The notes beneath the pieces were generated by a model that did no database searches, had not been told where the DNA came from, and saw only the letters and a list, made by a program, of their open reading frames with translations. This document shows positions 20,405 through 33,546 of a stretch of DNA of 64,000 nucleotides, piece by piece (the first letter of the stretch is position 1; each line of letters starts with the position of its first letter). The DNA is from Ligula intestinalis (taxonomy: Eukaryota > Platyhelminthes > Cestoda > Diphyllobothriidea > Diphyllobothriidae). The translations under genes were made by a program, and so were the position numbers. Location of the stretch: NCBI GenBank assembly GCA_036362985.1, contig JAYGXS010000004.1, forward strand, positions 13,880,035 through 13,944,034. The letters are read 5' to 3'.

Positions 20405-21940
20405 GTGTGTGTTGTAGCCCATAGTTGGATTAGGAATTCCCGCCGGGATCCAAACTGGGCGGATTTGGGAGACGGAGAAAAGCCGCGACCTCGACCGGCT
20501 TGAGCTACAGGTCCGCGGGAGTGAGGTGGGTGCCTGGCCGAGAGCTGCAAGCGAACAGAGGACGGCAGTCATGCGGCGAGAAACCGCAGTCGGGACAGCA
20601 GTCGGGTATGGATGGGTCGAGCCGGTGCTGGTACTGGCGAAGGAGCATGCAGTAGCCAGTGCGTAGCTGCGCCAGGGTACAGCGAGAGACCCTCGGGAGA
20701 TGCCGTTCCGAGGCCGCAATCGGAGGTGGATAGCCACCCAAAAGGACCGGGGGACGGTAACCTCGTTTGTCCTCGACAACGACTCTCTGGTGGAGACGCT
20801 GGAAGCCTGTCTTGGTGGCAGAGCTATCAACAGGTAGACACGCGAGAGACGAGGCAACAGCTTCCTTGTGGAGTGCTCGAATAGACGGCTGGACGTTGCG
20901 GCAGGGCTCGGGAGCGGTGCAACGGAGATGATTGGGATGGCCGGGTTGCGAACAACTCCACCAGAACTGCTGGCTAAGGAGAGTGTTGTGATGGGCGACC
21001 GGTAGAACAGAAGCCTCCGCATGAAGATGATCTATAGGCGACATTTTATAGCAACCGGTGATCGTGCGGAGGGCAGCGTTTTGGGCTGACTGGAGGCGGC
21101 GGAGGATGGAAGAGCTCATCGTAGGAGACCAGATTGATGCCGCATAAGTGAGGTGCGGCTTGGCCAGCGCCTTCAAAGCAGTCGACAGAGTCCCTTTCGC
21201 GCAGCCCCAGGATATGCCTGCTAGAGCCTTGAGGACCTTGGTGCAGCGGCTTACTTTGCTTGCGGTCTCCCTGGCATGGTCTGTGAACGTGAAGAGCGGA
21301 TCAAAACGCACACCAAGGAGTTGGGGCTTGCGGACGAGCGGTAAGGTCGCCCCATTGAGGGTGATGACTGGGTGACGATTAAACTCCTTCGGATCAAGCG
21401 TAAAAACAGTTACGGACGACTTGGCTGCCGAGATCGTCATTCCGCGCTGGGTGAGGAAGTTTTCGACAACAGGCATGAGCTCCGTGAGGAGCTGTGCATC
21501 CTGATCGATGTCATGGTGCCGGCAAAAGAACGTAACATCGTCCGCATAGGATACCACTTGCACAGGTGCCCGGGGGAGTGGGAGCTCTCGCATGTAGATG
21601 TTAAACAGCGTCGGGCTGAGCACAGAGCCTTGAGGGACGCTACATGTCTGCTTACGGGGCTTAGAGAGAGCGACCCGCAAGAGGACACGATCGTGACGGC
21701 CACGGATTTAAGCCACCAACCATCGGACCAGGCCAGTCGGGACGTTCAGCGAGATCAAGTCCTGCAGGAGCTGATCGTGGCGGATGCAGTCAAAGGCTCG
21801 TGACAGGTCAATTGAGACTACCACGGTCCACGAAGCGGGCTTCTGTTGATTGAAGCCCTCGAGGATAGCGTCGCTGAGCTCGAAAAGCGCCGTTGTAGTC
21901 TCACGACCCGATCGGCGTAGTGGTAGGTGGAGCTATACAG
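20405..21940 (-). mobile_element. LINE-C reverse transcriptase, 5'-truncated, nearly intact frame
   Basis: The minus-strand reading runs RSGRETTTALFELSDAILEG, then VVVSIDLSRAFDCIRHDQLL, then one in-frame stop near 21710, then VPQGSVLSPTLFNIYM. Next come the catalytic VVSYADDVTFF, KPQLLGVRFD and ALAKPHLTYAASIW, then the C-terminal cluster CPDCGFSPHDC. This is the order of RT blocks in LINEs of the Jockey/R1/I group, which end in a Cys/His cluster after the thumb. The 391-codon frame 21680-20505 is unusually well preserved for this window, so the copy may be relatively young. The 5' end, including any endonuclease, is absent. The 3' tail with ACACAC lies near 20405 and matches the other LINE-C ends at 22800 and 39905. 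Clade assignment is uncertain. Confidence 0.85.
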
Positions 21941-22404
21941 CCTACGTTGCACACACGATGTCCCATATATACGAAAATTAGACCGTGGAACCCAATGAGG
22001 CACATAACATACTCCGCAGCATAGTGGCGCAGCCCCGGCAACTTGCGCTACATCGACCAGAATCACTGCTCCCCCACCCACTTGTACCCCTTGTCAAGAC
22101 AGATTTGAGAAGGCAGGTTTAGGCGCAGGTGGCGGACGCCGCTGAAGCCCGCACCACATTTCAATATCGGTTTGCATCAATCGAATGCTCTCTGCCCCAT
22201 CTCCTCCGGCACCACCCGTTTTCGCCACCAGCAGTAGTTTTCGGCATGCAAACGAATAAATGGACGGGGGTGAGGACATATTACCGTCAGTAAACGTGTA
22301 TGACACCGGTGAAAAACTAAAATACGTACACGCACAGGGAGCACATTGTGTTATGCACTGATGAAACGAACCCTCTGAAGCCGCCTCATGTAGCGACACC
22401 GGAT

Positions 22405-22815
22405 CAGCGTCTTCACCAGAGAGCTGTTGTCGGGGAAATCGAGGTTACCACCCGTCAGCCCTTTTGGGCTGCTATCCACCTCCGATTGCGGCCTCGGAAC
22501 AACAACTTCCGAGGGTCACTCGCTGTACTCTGGCTCAACTACGCACTGCCTACTCAATTGTCCTTCGCTAGTACCAACACCGGCTCGACCCGTCCACACC
22601 CGACTGTTGTCCCGACGGCGGCGTTTCTCCGCATGACCTTCTGCATCTGTTCGCCTGCAGCTCCTGGCCAGGCACCCAGCTCACCTTCGTGGACCTTTGG
22701 CTCAAGCCGGTCGAGGTCGCGTCTTTTCTCCGTCTTCTAACTACTACTACCAGTTTGGATTTCGGGGGGGTGGACTCCTGATCCAACAATGGGCTACGAC
22801 ACACACAGGAGCAGC
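22405..22815 (+). mobile_element. LINE-C 3' end, copy 2
   Basis: Starts within the post-RT region (RLHQRAVVGE corresponds to RLHQRVVVED in the 20.5-kb copy) and runs through the Cys/His cluster region in shifted frames. It ends with GGGCTACGACACACAC at about 22790-22805. Several frameshifts make it non-functional. Confidence 0.7.
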
Positions 22816-24636
22816 AAAACAGTCCCAAGTCTTTCAAATAGTACTTCAGTCGAGCATGTGATAATTTGTACGTATGTATGTGCGTATTGGAAATGGAGTC
22901 GGTCCAGTGTGTCTTGTTGTGTGCAGTGGCTTACAACGGGCTGAGATTCAGGCTCAATTGCTCCTTCTTAATGTGAGCTTTATGGCGCTTCCAAGCGGGA
23001 GCCTATCTAGCAAGGTGTTGCTGTGGCGTGTGTTGGTGTTTCGTGCACACCGCCTGCGTCCTCTCCCATCTGCGGTCTTCTCAACTTTTGTCTTGACACT
23101 GGGTTCGAGAATGGAACTGGTCAGAGAGTGGGGTGAATCCGGCGAGTCTACTTTCCCTGTAATCCCGCCGCAGTCACCGCGTTGCTTCAGCTTGCTGAAG
23201 CCCGTGGTGCACATCGTCGAGAGCGACGGTCGAACTGTGGATGTGTATTGCCAATTGTATGTGTTTTACAGTGCCTGTTGACAGATAACGAATTTAGAGT
23301 GGATGCTTGTACCCTATTAATCAACTCCGGCTCAACAAAGAGATTAATGCGAGAAGGCGCCTGGTGCCGCGCGTCACTGGAACCAGTACGTGCACAGTTC
23401 ATGCGGAGAAAACTCCTTACCACTATCGTGGAGGAGAGGCACCAAGCCGACTGCTCCCGGTAAAAGAAACGGCGGGCAAAGTTGCGAGACCGAAGAGCTT
23501 TTTACTAGGTTATCCATTCTTCTCCTAACTTCAAGCTAGCCGCTCGCATGCATTTTCAGTTTCAAAACAAAATCACCCCGTTTGCCTTGGAGTGAAATTC
23601 GAAACATACTCCCGTGATCCACCGAAGTGGTCAGTGACTGCAGGCGCTGCTGACCGATGACCGTTGCAATAACCAGTAACAATCTCAATAAGGTCAATAA
23701 ACTGGCCCGGAACACAGAACGGTAGACAGCTGTGGTGATCGCTACCTCACTCTGCTCAAAAAATACAGTCTCCTCTCGCGTATAATTGCGACCTGAATGT
23801 GTGTGTACTGCAGTGATTAATTCAAGCTAGAAGAAAAAGCAACAACCACAAAATAACGATTGTAGCAAGCTTCCAGTCTGCGTCAAAATGATTGTCGTCT
23901 GTACATCAAAGATGTCATGCCCCTAGAAGAAATTGCACCAACCCCATATTGTTAATGTCAGTTCCCGCCTCTGGTCTTCTTGACTTTGTCTTTGCATCGG
24001 GCTTAGGCGGATGAGGTCGATGCAACGCAAGTATACTCTCATTTAAAACTAATCTACGCGTATGTCACGAACCCTGCATCACCACCACGCTGTGGAGTTT
24101 ATGGTGAACGCTGTAGGAATCGACGGTCGAGCTGTCGTTCATGTTAGTGACGACCTGTGCGACTCAAACAGTACAATTACGGATCATGGATTAACCTTTG
24201 AAATTCGTACCGGTCTCTGTCGATGAACGCTTGATCGTACCCGGGCAAGTCTAGCCTGTTTGGAGTAGTTCCACTATTTCGCATACTACTGAAAGGATGA
24301 GAGCTCTCCCCGTTCCTAATCAACGATGGTCATCTTCGTTGCTTTGTGGCGTTAAGACGGATGGGGAGACGCTCAGAAAACCCATTCTCAGAGCGAAATT
24401 TCTGTGGAAGATAGTAGTTTGGTTGAAGGTTCAGTAACAATGTTAATGTTGTTGTCCATGGGTAGGAAATAGTGTCTACAATCACAAGTTCAAAAGATGT
24501 CTCTGACAGGCAGAACATTTCCAATGACGGCAGTTCAGAAGCTGCGATAATTACGCGGCTAGGTACCCACCGACAATTCAACTTTATATAAGGCCCTTTT
24601 ATCGACATAAAGCAAGGAATTTTAAACTTCTTTACC
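22816..24636. other. Unannotated interval with loosely repeated DNA
   Basis: 22990-23240 and 23960-24180 share short segments (GTCTTGACactggg-type and CGACGGTCGA) suggesting an old dispersed repeat. The open frame running into the gap (24330-24636, minus) has no recognised motif. Confidence 0.3.
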
Positions 24637-25036
24637 NNNNNNNNNNNNNNNNNNNNNNNNNNNNNNNNNNNNNNNNNNNNNNNNNNNNNNNNNNNNNNNN
24701 NNNNNNNNNNNNNNNNNNNNNNNNNNNNNNNNNNNNNNNNNNNNNNNNNNNNNNNNNNNNNNNNNNNNNNNNNNNNNNNNNNNNNNNNNNNNNNNNNNNN
24801 NNNNNNNNNNNNNNNNNNNNNNNNNNNNNNNNNNNNNNNNNNNNNNNNNNNNNNNNNNNNNNNNNNNNNNNNNNNNNNNNNNNNNNNNNNNNNNNNNNNN
24901 NNNNNNNNNNNNNNNNNNNNNNNNNNNNNNNNNNNNNNNNNNNNNNNNNNNNNNNNNNNNNNNNNNNNNNNNNNNNNNNNNNNNNNNNNNNNNNNNNNNN
25001 NNNNNNNNNNNNNNNNNNNNNNNNNNNNNNNNNNNN
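24637..25036. other. Assembly gap, 400 N
   Basis: Exactly 400 unknown bases. Reading frames that cross it are artefacts. Confidence 1.
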
Positions 25037-25794
25037 GGGGTTTATCCGATCGAGAAGCAGCAAAAGTCAACGATAGCAGCAGCAGCAGCAGCAGTTGTTA
25101 ACACGTCAAAACTCTCTGTCAAATGGTTCATATAACATTTACAAGGGGCGCGACCAGCGCGTGGTGGAAAGTCGTTTAGGTCAACGCCCCTTCTACACAG
25201 CCCCCTGCGGTTTGTGAGAGCAGTATAATTTGACAGAGCGGTTCGATACCGCCTTCTCGGCAGCCCGCCCCAGCGCAAGCGTACACGCAGGGGGGAGGGC
25301 AGGGGGGGGGAGGCGTGTAGATACCTACAGTGGCGCCGCTAAATTACGGCCCCACACGCACACACACAACCCTCGTCGGGAGATTTCACCTACCAACGTC
25401 CTTCGCCTCCTACTCCTTTCCCGCCCTCACCAAACATGGCGAAGGAGAAGAAGAAGATAAGTGGCAATTAAGACATTAAGCTTTCGTTGTCTCCGCTAAG
25501 GTGTGGAATTTTAAGGCAGAGATGGCAGCATAAAGCCCGTTCGCTCGCTCGTCTAGCACAGCTAAAATTAGTAATAAGTGGTTTGGCTGGGCATAAATTA
25601 GTCAGTCGAGTGCCGCCAGGAATTTCAGGGGGCGCTGTGGACTTTGCCACAGCGAAAATGGCGGGTTAAGAGGTGGCTGTTAGTTCACATGACTGGTGAT
25701 GATGATGAGAAGAAGAAGAAGAAGAAAGAAGAAGAAAAAGACATGCACATTCAGACTACCATTGCCGGCAAAGACCAGAGAGGCTGTCTGAGGA
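25037..25794. other. Unannotated interval with simple repeats
   Basis: Contains (AGC)n at about 25076-25094 and purine-rich GAA/GAAGAA tracts at about 25443-25456 and 25706-25740. No gene seen. Confidence 0.5.
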
Positions 25795-25860
25795 CGCCTA
25801 AGGAACCAGAAATGATCATTTCAGTCTCCCTTGTCTTTGTCGGTAATTTCAATCTGCCTA
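25795..25860 (+). mobile_element. SINE-2 tail fragment
   Basis: CCAGAAATGATCATTTCAGT, CTCCCTT and TTTGTCGG match in order the 3' body of the SINE-2 copies whose tRNA-like heads are at about 54040-54110 and 57354-57440 (minus strand). No head is present. Confidence 0.55.
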
Positions 25861-25984
25861 AGCTAGTTGTGTGGCCGCCGGCGGGGATCGAGTGATTTCC
25901 AAGACAGAGCAGGACGAATGAATTCCGTTTGCGATCGATGAACGGTTACATCAACGAATGTCAATAGTTCCGACCTAAACCGGC

Positions 25985-26108
25985 GAGCCCGTGGTTTTAT
26001 GGTTAGGGTGTCGGACTTCTGATAAGTAGGTCGCGGGTTCCAGTCTCGGGTGATGCAACACCTGGGCAGGCGTATGACTGGCTTATGACGACTATTAAGC
26101 CACTGCTA
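25985..26108 (+). mobile_element. SINE-2, tRNA-derived head plus body
   Basis: A box-like TGGTTTTATGGTTAGGGTG (about 25992-26010) and B box-like CGGGTTCCAGTCTCG (about 26034-26048) have tRNA spacing. The body TATGACTGGCTTATGACG (26073-26090) recurs at 57290-57330 and 53985-54010 on the minus strand. It is a pol III-type short retroelement that would depend on a LINE for movement. Confidence 0.7.
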
Positions 26109-29100
26109 GCACATTTATGTCACAATAGCTGAGGATCCACATACACACCTGAGCAAAAAGTATATGATTTTAAATTACGAGGTAAAATAACGCCGGTAAG
26201 ACGCGGGAGGAAGAACCTCCTCCTGATAGTGCTTTGCATAAAATTCAAGGAAAGATGAATATTATCGAGTGATGACCCCAACCCTCAACTTAACCAGAGA
26301 GTTCACCTTAACAAAAAGCCTACCATAATTCCAACTTTTACCCCTAAACGAAAATTAACTCTAATCCATTGGAATTTAACTAAACGTCCCGAAATAGGGG
26401 GCTCCTATTTTCATATCTTACCGTCCAAAGTTGGTCAAAAGAGCATAATAATCAAAAGTACATGTTTCTGCATATTCTAAATTCGAATAATACCCTAATA
26501 ATGCTTTGTGTATGGCCCCGAAACCGATTAGGCGTCATCAAAGCTCGATATTTTTCTACAGACTGCTCATATTTTGTAGCTATTCAACTTGTTTTAGGAA
26601 AGTACTTAAAAGACAAGGAGTAAGACTCGAACGCTTCATAAAAACCTATTCAATATTAATTACTGCCCACCATATAAATTTGCTTGATGTTTCGCTATAT
26701 TCCAATCGATTCTCGATCCCAAGAGCCTAAAGGCATGTCAGAGGTCTTGCGCTTGGAGGTTAACTTAACTGCCTAAAATATTGTCATAATTCTGGTGCCT
26801 GAGATTTCACAGGTGTACTTAAATTCGGGTTAGAATTTTCTTTACGTTGATAATGCAAAACTGAGATTAAATCAAAATTAGATGGTTTAAGTCGAGTTCC
26901 AATTTGGGACTAATTCCCCTGCGATTTTTAAAGTTGCTCAAAATCAGGAAATTGCCCCTTATTTTGAAATAACACTTTGGGTTGGTTATCTTCTTATAGA
27001 AATTTAGCTCCTACTACTACAAAAGACCCGTGAACCGCATCTGGTCTGGGAATAACTCATGCCACAAGAATGATTGATATTCCAGAAAAAACACGGTTAT
27101 CAACCGGTCTCACGAGTAGAATTGATAAGGCTCTAAAAACGCTGATTTCCTCCAGTTAGCGCACCACTGGATAAGGCCCTGTTATGCCGTCAAATACACA
27201 TCGATAGGCTTTGCAATTAGATCAAACTGCTTAGGGAATAACGTTGACACCAGCAGACGCTCGGCTTGCGTCTGCGTCGGCCTCAATTAGTACGCAAATC
27301 GGCGAAGATTCAGGCCGCGTTCAGTCAACACAACTCAAACAGCAGCAGCATAAAGTTGCGCATAGCGCGCCACGGACAAGAATGTTTTGGCAGGACCGTT
27401 TGTTCTATCGATTTTTTGTTGAGTTCTCACATGTCTTCGGTTATGCGCATCTGACTGAACGCCAATCACAGGCGCGCATTAACAAGCCCGCGACTTGGGA
27501 AGGTAATACAATGCCATAAACTCCTGCCGACGATGTCAAAGTGGCGGAAAAGGGGGACTTTGTTGTTGTTTAGGTCAGGACTCATCCCCTTCTGTTCACT
27601 ATGCACTGAATAGTCATCATAGTTAGATCGTTACTCCTCCTCTAGCTTTGCTGTGGCACCGGCTATGATTTCTGATCGGAACTTTGTGGTCAGAAATTTC
27701 CGGACAATTGCATGCAAATCATTAGAAATAATATCCCCAAAAGAAGATACATTTCGTTTCGTTGCTACTTTGAGGCCTTTATTCTCTATTTTTAATCTAT
27801 GAAGTGCTTAGTGTTCATTATTCAGCGGTCTCAGGATATCATTTACTAAAATGTACTGTCCGTAGGGGAGAAGGTTCACAAACGGAAAAAGAGAACACAA
27901 AACAGCACATTCGGAACGGCTAACGATGACCGGAAAATCAGAACATTGATTACGTTGTAAGGACGCCGACTTTTTTCGCTAGGTCAGGTTTGCGTTTGTG
28001 AAGCCAACTATTTGGCCCGGATTTAAATCGAAAAAGGCATCTAGAATAGGCGCACGCGTATACAGCTGCTGAAAAACGGTGAATGGACAAATGAAGTCAG
28101 GCAGTAGGGAGGGATTAGCAGAGTTGAAGACTGTCAAAAAAATCTAGAAGCAAACCCAGAAGGACATAATGCAAGACTGCTTAGTCAATATGTAGTACGT
28201 AGTGGTAATTGCGTGCCTTACACAGCTTTAGACAGCAGACGTCAACGAGGTGAAAGAAACTTCTTCCCTGAACTACTGCAACCTCAGGCAAGCAAAAATG
28301 TGAACTACCATAGTCTACTCTACCAGAACAGTCTGGATTTCTTTCAATAGAAAATAATTGAAAGGGAAATAAACCATAATCGTTTATAGTACTACGAAAA
28401 ATCTGAGACGTGGTTTTGAGAAGCCAACTTAATTAGCTAGCACACCGCCTTCTCTCTACAGCATAGCAGACCTATAATATTTCCGCCACGGATGGCCTCT
28501 CGAGATCGGTGTTTACGTCATTCACGGATGACCTCACAGTCATCCTGCACGACCAGGAAACCGCCCACTTAGCAAACCCAAAAAACCCTCCTAACGTTAA
28601 ATGTCCTGCATCGACACACATCACATAGGCGAACACCCCTAATGCACACCCCGGCTGCGTCAAACCAGCTAGTCAGTTGGGAAAGTCACTAAAAGTGCCA
28701 GCCCAACTCTTGGTGCAGCGCAGCCTTTGGCAATGCACATCTGACAAAACAGTCAATAATCCTCTCCTTTAAGATATGATCTTTTCTCTTTCTCTTTTAC
28801 AGTTAGATTGATAACTAAAACCAAATCATCCTATGCATTTTAACTACATCTCAAAGAGTTCCACAGAGCAGTCGCCCATTATTTGAAATTGAAAAAAATA
28901 ACGGAGAAAAAGTAGGTTAAGTAGTGAACTTTTCATATGCCCCTAGCCCCAGCATTCTGACTTACGGGATCGATGCTAATGGGGGTGTTGTGAGTGGGGA
29001 GTCAGTTTAGGCAGGGAAGGAGAGTTTTAGAGGTAATTGTAGTGGTAAACCACCTTTTTGTGGTTTTAATCAGCGCGGCGTCGAAGACGCGGTGCAGAAT

Positions 29101-29132
29101 TATGCTGGAATACTGGTCTGTACTTGAATAAC

Positions 29133-29135
<3 letters not shown>
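26109..29135. other. Long interval without a recognised gene
   Basis: AT-rich and non-coding by eye. 27240-27520 is more GC-rich with an open frame but no recognisable domain. Confidence 0.4.

Positions 29136-29180
<45 letters not shown>
29136..29180. repeat. (TA)n microsatellite, 45 bp
   Basis: Uninterrupted TA dinucleotides immediately 5' of a PLE remnant. Confidence 0.97.
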
Positions 29181-29182
<2 letters not shown>

Positions 29183-30030
29183 TGCAGCTGTTGGAGTTCT
29201 GCTTCGACACGAATACACTGCTTGAAAACGGATACCCAGAAAGGTTCACCCTCAGGCATATTGGTGAACGAACCAAGAGGCCTGCTACCTTAACCGCAGA
29301 AAAGTAATACGTATTCATAAGACAGCGTTTCTTAAGATATGCAACAATCGAGCTGGTAAAATGAAGCCTTAATACTGCGATTACAAACGCTTTCCCCAGG
29401 GCGAACTTACGCGTGTTATTCACGAACTATCCCCTCCTAAGATTGGGAAGTAAAGACTGACGCCCGTGACACACCCGTGTGCATCTACTCCTTCACTTTC
29501 TCCTGTGGAGCAGGATACATTGGCCGAAAAACGAGGCGCCTGGGAAAGAGAGGACGTGAACACGTACCAGTCTGGTAAAGCAAAGGTTACACTAAATCGA
29601 TCGCGAGCTCTATGCTCGCACACCTTGTCGATAAGAATAATCAAGTCGATACTAATAAAGCCTTCCACGTTGTCTACCAGACACCAGCTAACTTTCCGAA
29701 GGGCTATACTGCTAGAAAATCCAATGCTGTGTTGTCAGAAGACGCTGACACAAGCCCTTACACTACCGTCGCCGACACCGACGCCAGGTGGCGATCGCAT
29801 TTTGTCCCCACCCACTAGCGGCAATCGCTCACCCAACACGCCGATCTCGCCTACTTGCGCAGACTGATATAGTCCACAGTGGCCAATCGGCGCTCGTTGT
29901 CGGACAGTTATTGATTTTTCTACATGTTCAAACTTTAATTGTTTTGTACAGCTTTCATTTTCCCTGTAAATGTTTGGCCTTGCGAAGAGTTGCTTAAAAC
30001 ATATGCTTGTCAGAAACTGACTTTTCAAAT
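29181..30030 (+). mobile_element. Penelope-like element (lineage 1), decayed 3' half with terminal region
   Basis: 29181-29430 encodes the RT-endonuclease linker: LLENGYPERFTLRHIGE, then PATLTAEK, then RANLRVLF. 29480-29640 corresponds to the GIY-YIG start, with the Cys-Gly-x-Gly-Tyr-Ile-Gly-Arg equivalent near 29508-29535, and the following helices in shifted frames. 29720-30030 is the noncoding terminal region shared with 5126-5445. Multiple stops and frameshifts. Coding and terminal parts are still contiguous here, which supports assigning the terminal repeat and its hammerhead-like motif to this PLE family. Confidence 0.7.
29973..30016 (+). ncRNA. Degenerate hammerhead-like motif
   Basis: Position equivalent to 5381-5422: TTTGGC, then CTTGCGA in place of CTGATGA, the same AGAGTTGCT helix II segment, and TAAA in place of GAAA. 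Core changes would abolish cleavage. Useful only as a decayed relative. Confidence 0.45.
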
Positions 30031-31335
30031 TAACCATGGGAATATTTACAGAACTTAAACAATATTTTATTTATCAGTTCCATTGGATCCTAACCTGTCA
30101 CAAATTAACGCCTAGTTGGCTCAATTCTGTTTTTAGCTCATTGTTTTCGATTCACGCGCTCTAATCCCTGGCTATATAGCGGCCGCCGGAAAACAAATTC
30201 ACCCACATTCACCCCTTTACACTTACTTTAGTGAATTCCCGCCACTTTCTATTCTATTTTCCCACCCACAAAACCTCTACAAACACCGATCGTCTACCAT
30301 AGAATGCTGGAGCTTGGGATATATAAGGTCCATGAAATGTTTGCAGGGGTAGATTTCTACTCCCTCCACCTTCCTTCGATTATGATCCCTTCTAGGGTGA
30401 TTATTTGAGGTCTGCCGAGCGAAATAAGCGGCTGACTGACTGGCTACCAGTGTGTAGGTTGCGGAAAGGTTGCAGGTGACGGCACACATAAACCCCCTTT
30501 CATCTTTCAGTCGGGCAAACAAGCAGGCTGCCTTCGAGCTGGGCTAATGGATTATAAAAATAAAGGCGCACAGCCCCTTGCCGACAGAGTAATAACTTCG
30601 AAAATAACCATTTATCGGTCGGTTAATCGAAAAGTAGGAGGAGGAGGAGGAGAGGCGAGGGAATCCCCTGTGATTTCTATTCATGACGCAGATGCAAACA
30701 GAAAGAACCGACCGCTTTTAATTACCTTTGGCCGACATCTGTTTAAATACTACAGATCAAACGTTGGCCTCCATAATGGGAGCATGGCGGCCAGACTGGC
30801 CCGTCCACAGGTGGCGACTAGTGAAGGGGCCTTCAGCAAAGGTTAGCTGCGAAATAAGCAGTCGCGGACCAGCAGCGACAGTGTTACAAGAGCGCGGAGG
30901 GCTTGGATCTGGCACACAGACTGCCTTATAAAATCCCGCAAGTCCCAATGACGGCACTGTGACATGGCAAGCGTGAAACGCCATTAAATAGGTTTGTTTG
31001 CCACCGCTGCCTTGTGGTTAGGTTCTTGAGCCAATGCGCTAGAGGAGACAACCTCAAACAGAGAATCCGAGTGGCTGTATTCAAAATTCCTAAGATTATT
31101 CAATGTCCTTCTCAAACTGGCGTGCGACACACCTTGAGCGTGGGTGTTCATACACCGCGTCAGTCACTCATAGTCCGTTAGCAGGGAAAGACTCGGACAG
31201 TCGTGTGCAGGCGTGCAGGAGACACAAAAGAGCCTGTGAGACCGATAACGGAAGCTCTATGCCTACGGTAAGTCAGTGCATTCTTCTTTATAATAAGCCT
31301 GATACGCTCGAGGTCAGGACGACACGCTAACGCGC
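30031..31335. other. Unannotated interval
   Basis: No supported feature; a short (GGA)n run lies at 30639-30651. Confidence 0.4.
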
Positions 31336-31800
31336 TTGTAGATGCCAGTTATTTCTCCAACTTTACTTGAAAAAAAGTCCTGGTCATTCTTAAACGTATC
31401 CTCCGAATGCTCCCTTCAGCTGCCGGTGTTTCCTGTTTTTAGCTGGTTTTATAGTACAGTGCTAATTTAAAACAGTCAAGCAATTTGCTGATCGCACCCT
31501 TAGTGAGGTTGCTCACCCTCCCCACGCTGAACTAATGGCTGCAAAGTCTTCCCGTATTATGCACCGAAGCTTCCATTATATGTCTTGCCGTACATCGGCA
31601 TAGCAGCACTCCGTTCTCCCATTCCTAGCATGCTATCTAACGAGTAAAGAAGCGGAAATTGAGAAGTTGAAAGCTGACCTCTCTCCATAGAATATGTGGA
31701 TATCGTGTGAAACTTTAATTTTGAATATTACATGACCTTTTACCCTTATTTACCTTATCCTTTGCTCTCCGTGAATGGAGCCATTTTCCCTGAAAGTTAA
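31336..31800 (+). mobile_element. LINE-B copy 2, 3' end
   Basis: Encodes the LINE-B C-terminal block in broken frames: KTVKQFADRTLSEVAHP, then AAKSSRIMHRSFHYMSCRTS, then KEAEIEKLKADLSP followed by a stop near 31690. The shared 3' UTR follows, ending after GAATGGAGCCATTTTCC. 5' truncated. Confidence 0.75.
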
Positions 31801-33257
31801 GGATTTTCCATTCTTAATATAGCCTTCCTCTCTCTTTCGCTTAACTTGGAAAAACTGTTAACTGACGGAATGACTCCATTTTTTTCTAGGGACTGCTACT
31901 CCCTCCTCATACCGGCATTCTCGCTGGTGTGAGACCCAAACCGCCATATTGCAGACGTTCAGTAGAGACCGGTTCGTGTGTGGCACGCGTAGACGGTTGT
32001 TTAGCTTTGTCAGCCGCCGCACTCAAGCATCCACGTCTGGTCGTCTTGACCCCTTTCCTGCCATCGGAGCTGAGTGCGTGGGAGAAGCGCAAGAGACGGT
32101 GTGCGGCAGATGCTACACATGTCTGCCCTACCATAAACAACTACATGCGCAAATCACTGCTGTTGTGGAGGCACGCGACGACCATTGTTCCGATTGAGGC
32201 AGTCAAAATGTCGTACCGAATACCCTTATTCGCTGTTGACGCCTTAGTGGCAGAAATCGGAAATTCCAGCGGCCCGCTTTAACGTGGTGGTAGCGAAAAT
32301 TCGAGAGCTAATCAAGAAAGCTAGAAGGATTTCTCCCACGCTAAAGAAATAAAGGCCACTGAGGCGCTTGCTTTCCCACGACCGATGCCTTATATAGAGC
32401 GCGAACATGGCGGTGTAAAACACGTAGATTTTTTCCTCATGTGAACGTTCACACTCTGATCATCGGCCTAAGCAATCAACGACCGTTTTTAGAGCGACTG
32501 TTTGACGGCCAACGGTTGGGGGGAGGGGGAGGGCGGAGGGGAGTTTGGGTCTACCACGCGAAGTCAGACTTGCTAATCCTATGAAAGGGCAAGTGCTCAT
32601 CAGTCAGTCAAAAATTCATCACCACACGGTATGTGAAAAGGCAGCCAGATGATTAGGCAAACGGTGGGCGGACGGGGGGAGGGGTGGCATGCGTGGATTT
32701 GACGTCCGTTCAGGTCAAGGTCGTAATGCCTCCCTTGTAATCCCACGCCAGAGGCCTAGTTCCATATAAGTGGGCCAACTAGATGGTTAATAAGGCGCAC
32801 AGAAGCGCCATCTGTCCTTTAGCGTCGACCAAACTGAGGCCTATGTTTTCGAGGAAGCATTTTGGACAAGGCAAAGGCGACGAGACATACAAAATACAAT
32901 GCCACCATAAAATTTCGTGAGCTCCTATTCAACTGCGTACGGTCATTGCTGAGCTAAAGGGTTCAATTATATGTCGACGTAACGAGGTGAGGTGTAATGG
33001 GTATAAAAAGAAACATGAACTGGACTAGTTGGCCTGATTTGCGGCTGTGCATGGTGAGGTGGGGGGCAGTCAAGTCAAGTCAAGTCAAATTTATTAAAGG
33101 AAATATAGGCAAACGCCTTTGAACGAGTTGAGATTACAACGAAAACCTATTTTGCGTGACTGAACTTGCAACGTGCCGCAAAGCAGTCAGTCATGCGGAG
33201 GAGTTGGGGGGGGGGGTGAGAGGAAGATAGAGGGAATGCGGTTACACCCAATTATCG
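31801..33257. other. Unannotated interval with simple repeats
   Basis: (GTCAA)n occurs at about 33068-33090, and G-rich tracts near 32518 and 33207. No gene recognised. Confidence 0.4.
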
Positions 33258-33546
33258 ATCTTTAACATGATAGCGCGAGGTTGAACACGTGATCCAGCTG
33301 CTTGCACAGACCTGGTTTTCTCCCCCGTATTACAGCCACCTCTGCAAAGCCTATGGGAGACGCCCAATCCGTCGGACGAAGTAGGACTTTATATGCAGTC
33401 ATTGGGTCGGCTGTAGGACCGGTGTCCACCAGATGCTTCGTAATTGAACCCCTGGGTACCTTATTTTTCGCCCTCAGCAGCCATTTCGACATATGTCCAA
33501 CTGACGGAGTTGGCAACTTGCTTGGGTAACTGCCTTCCTCTCTCCC
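33258..33546 (-). mobile_element. Penelope-like element (lineage 1), C-terminal fragment
   Basis: The minus-strand frame reads KVPRGSITKHLVDTGPTADP, then AYKVLL, then RGRKPGLCKQLDHVFNLAL. It matches the segment after the GIY-YIG core in the 7.5-kb copy (SITKHPLGSGHPVDLKTAF and QLDQVVKLKL). Short, truncated at both ends. Confidence 0.7.

Noticed and set aside
24330..25070. Minus-strand 246-codon reading frame spanning the first gap
   Set aside because: Most of it is unknown bases. The readable 100 codons show no recognisable motif.
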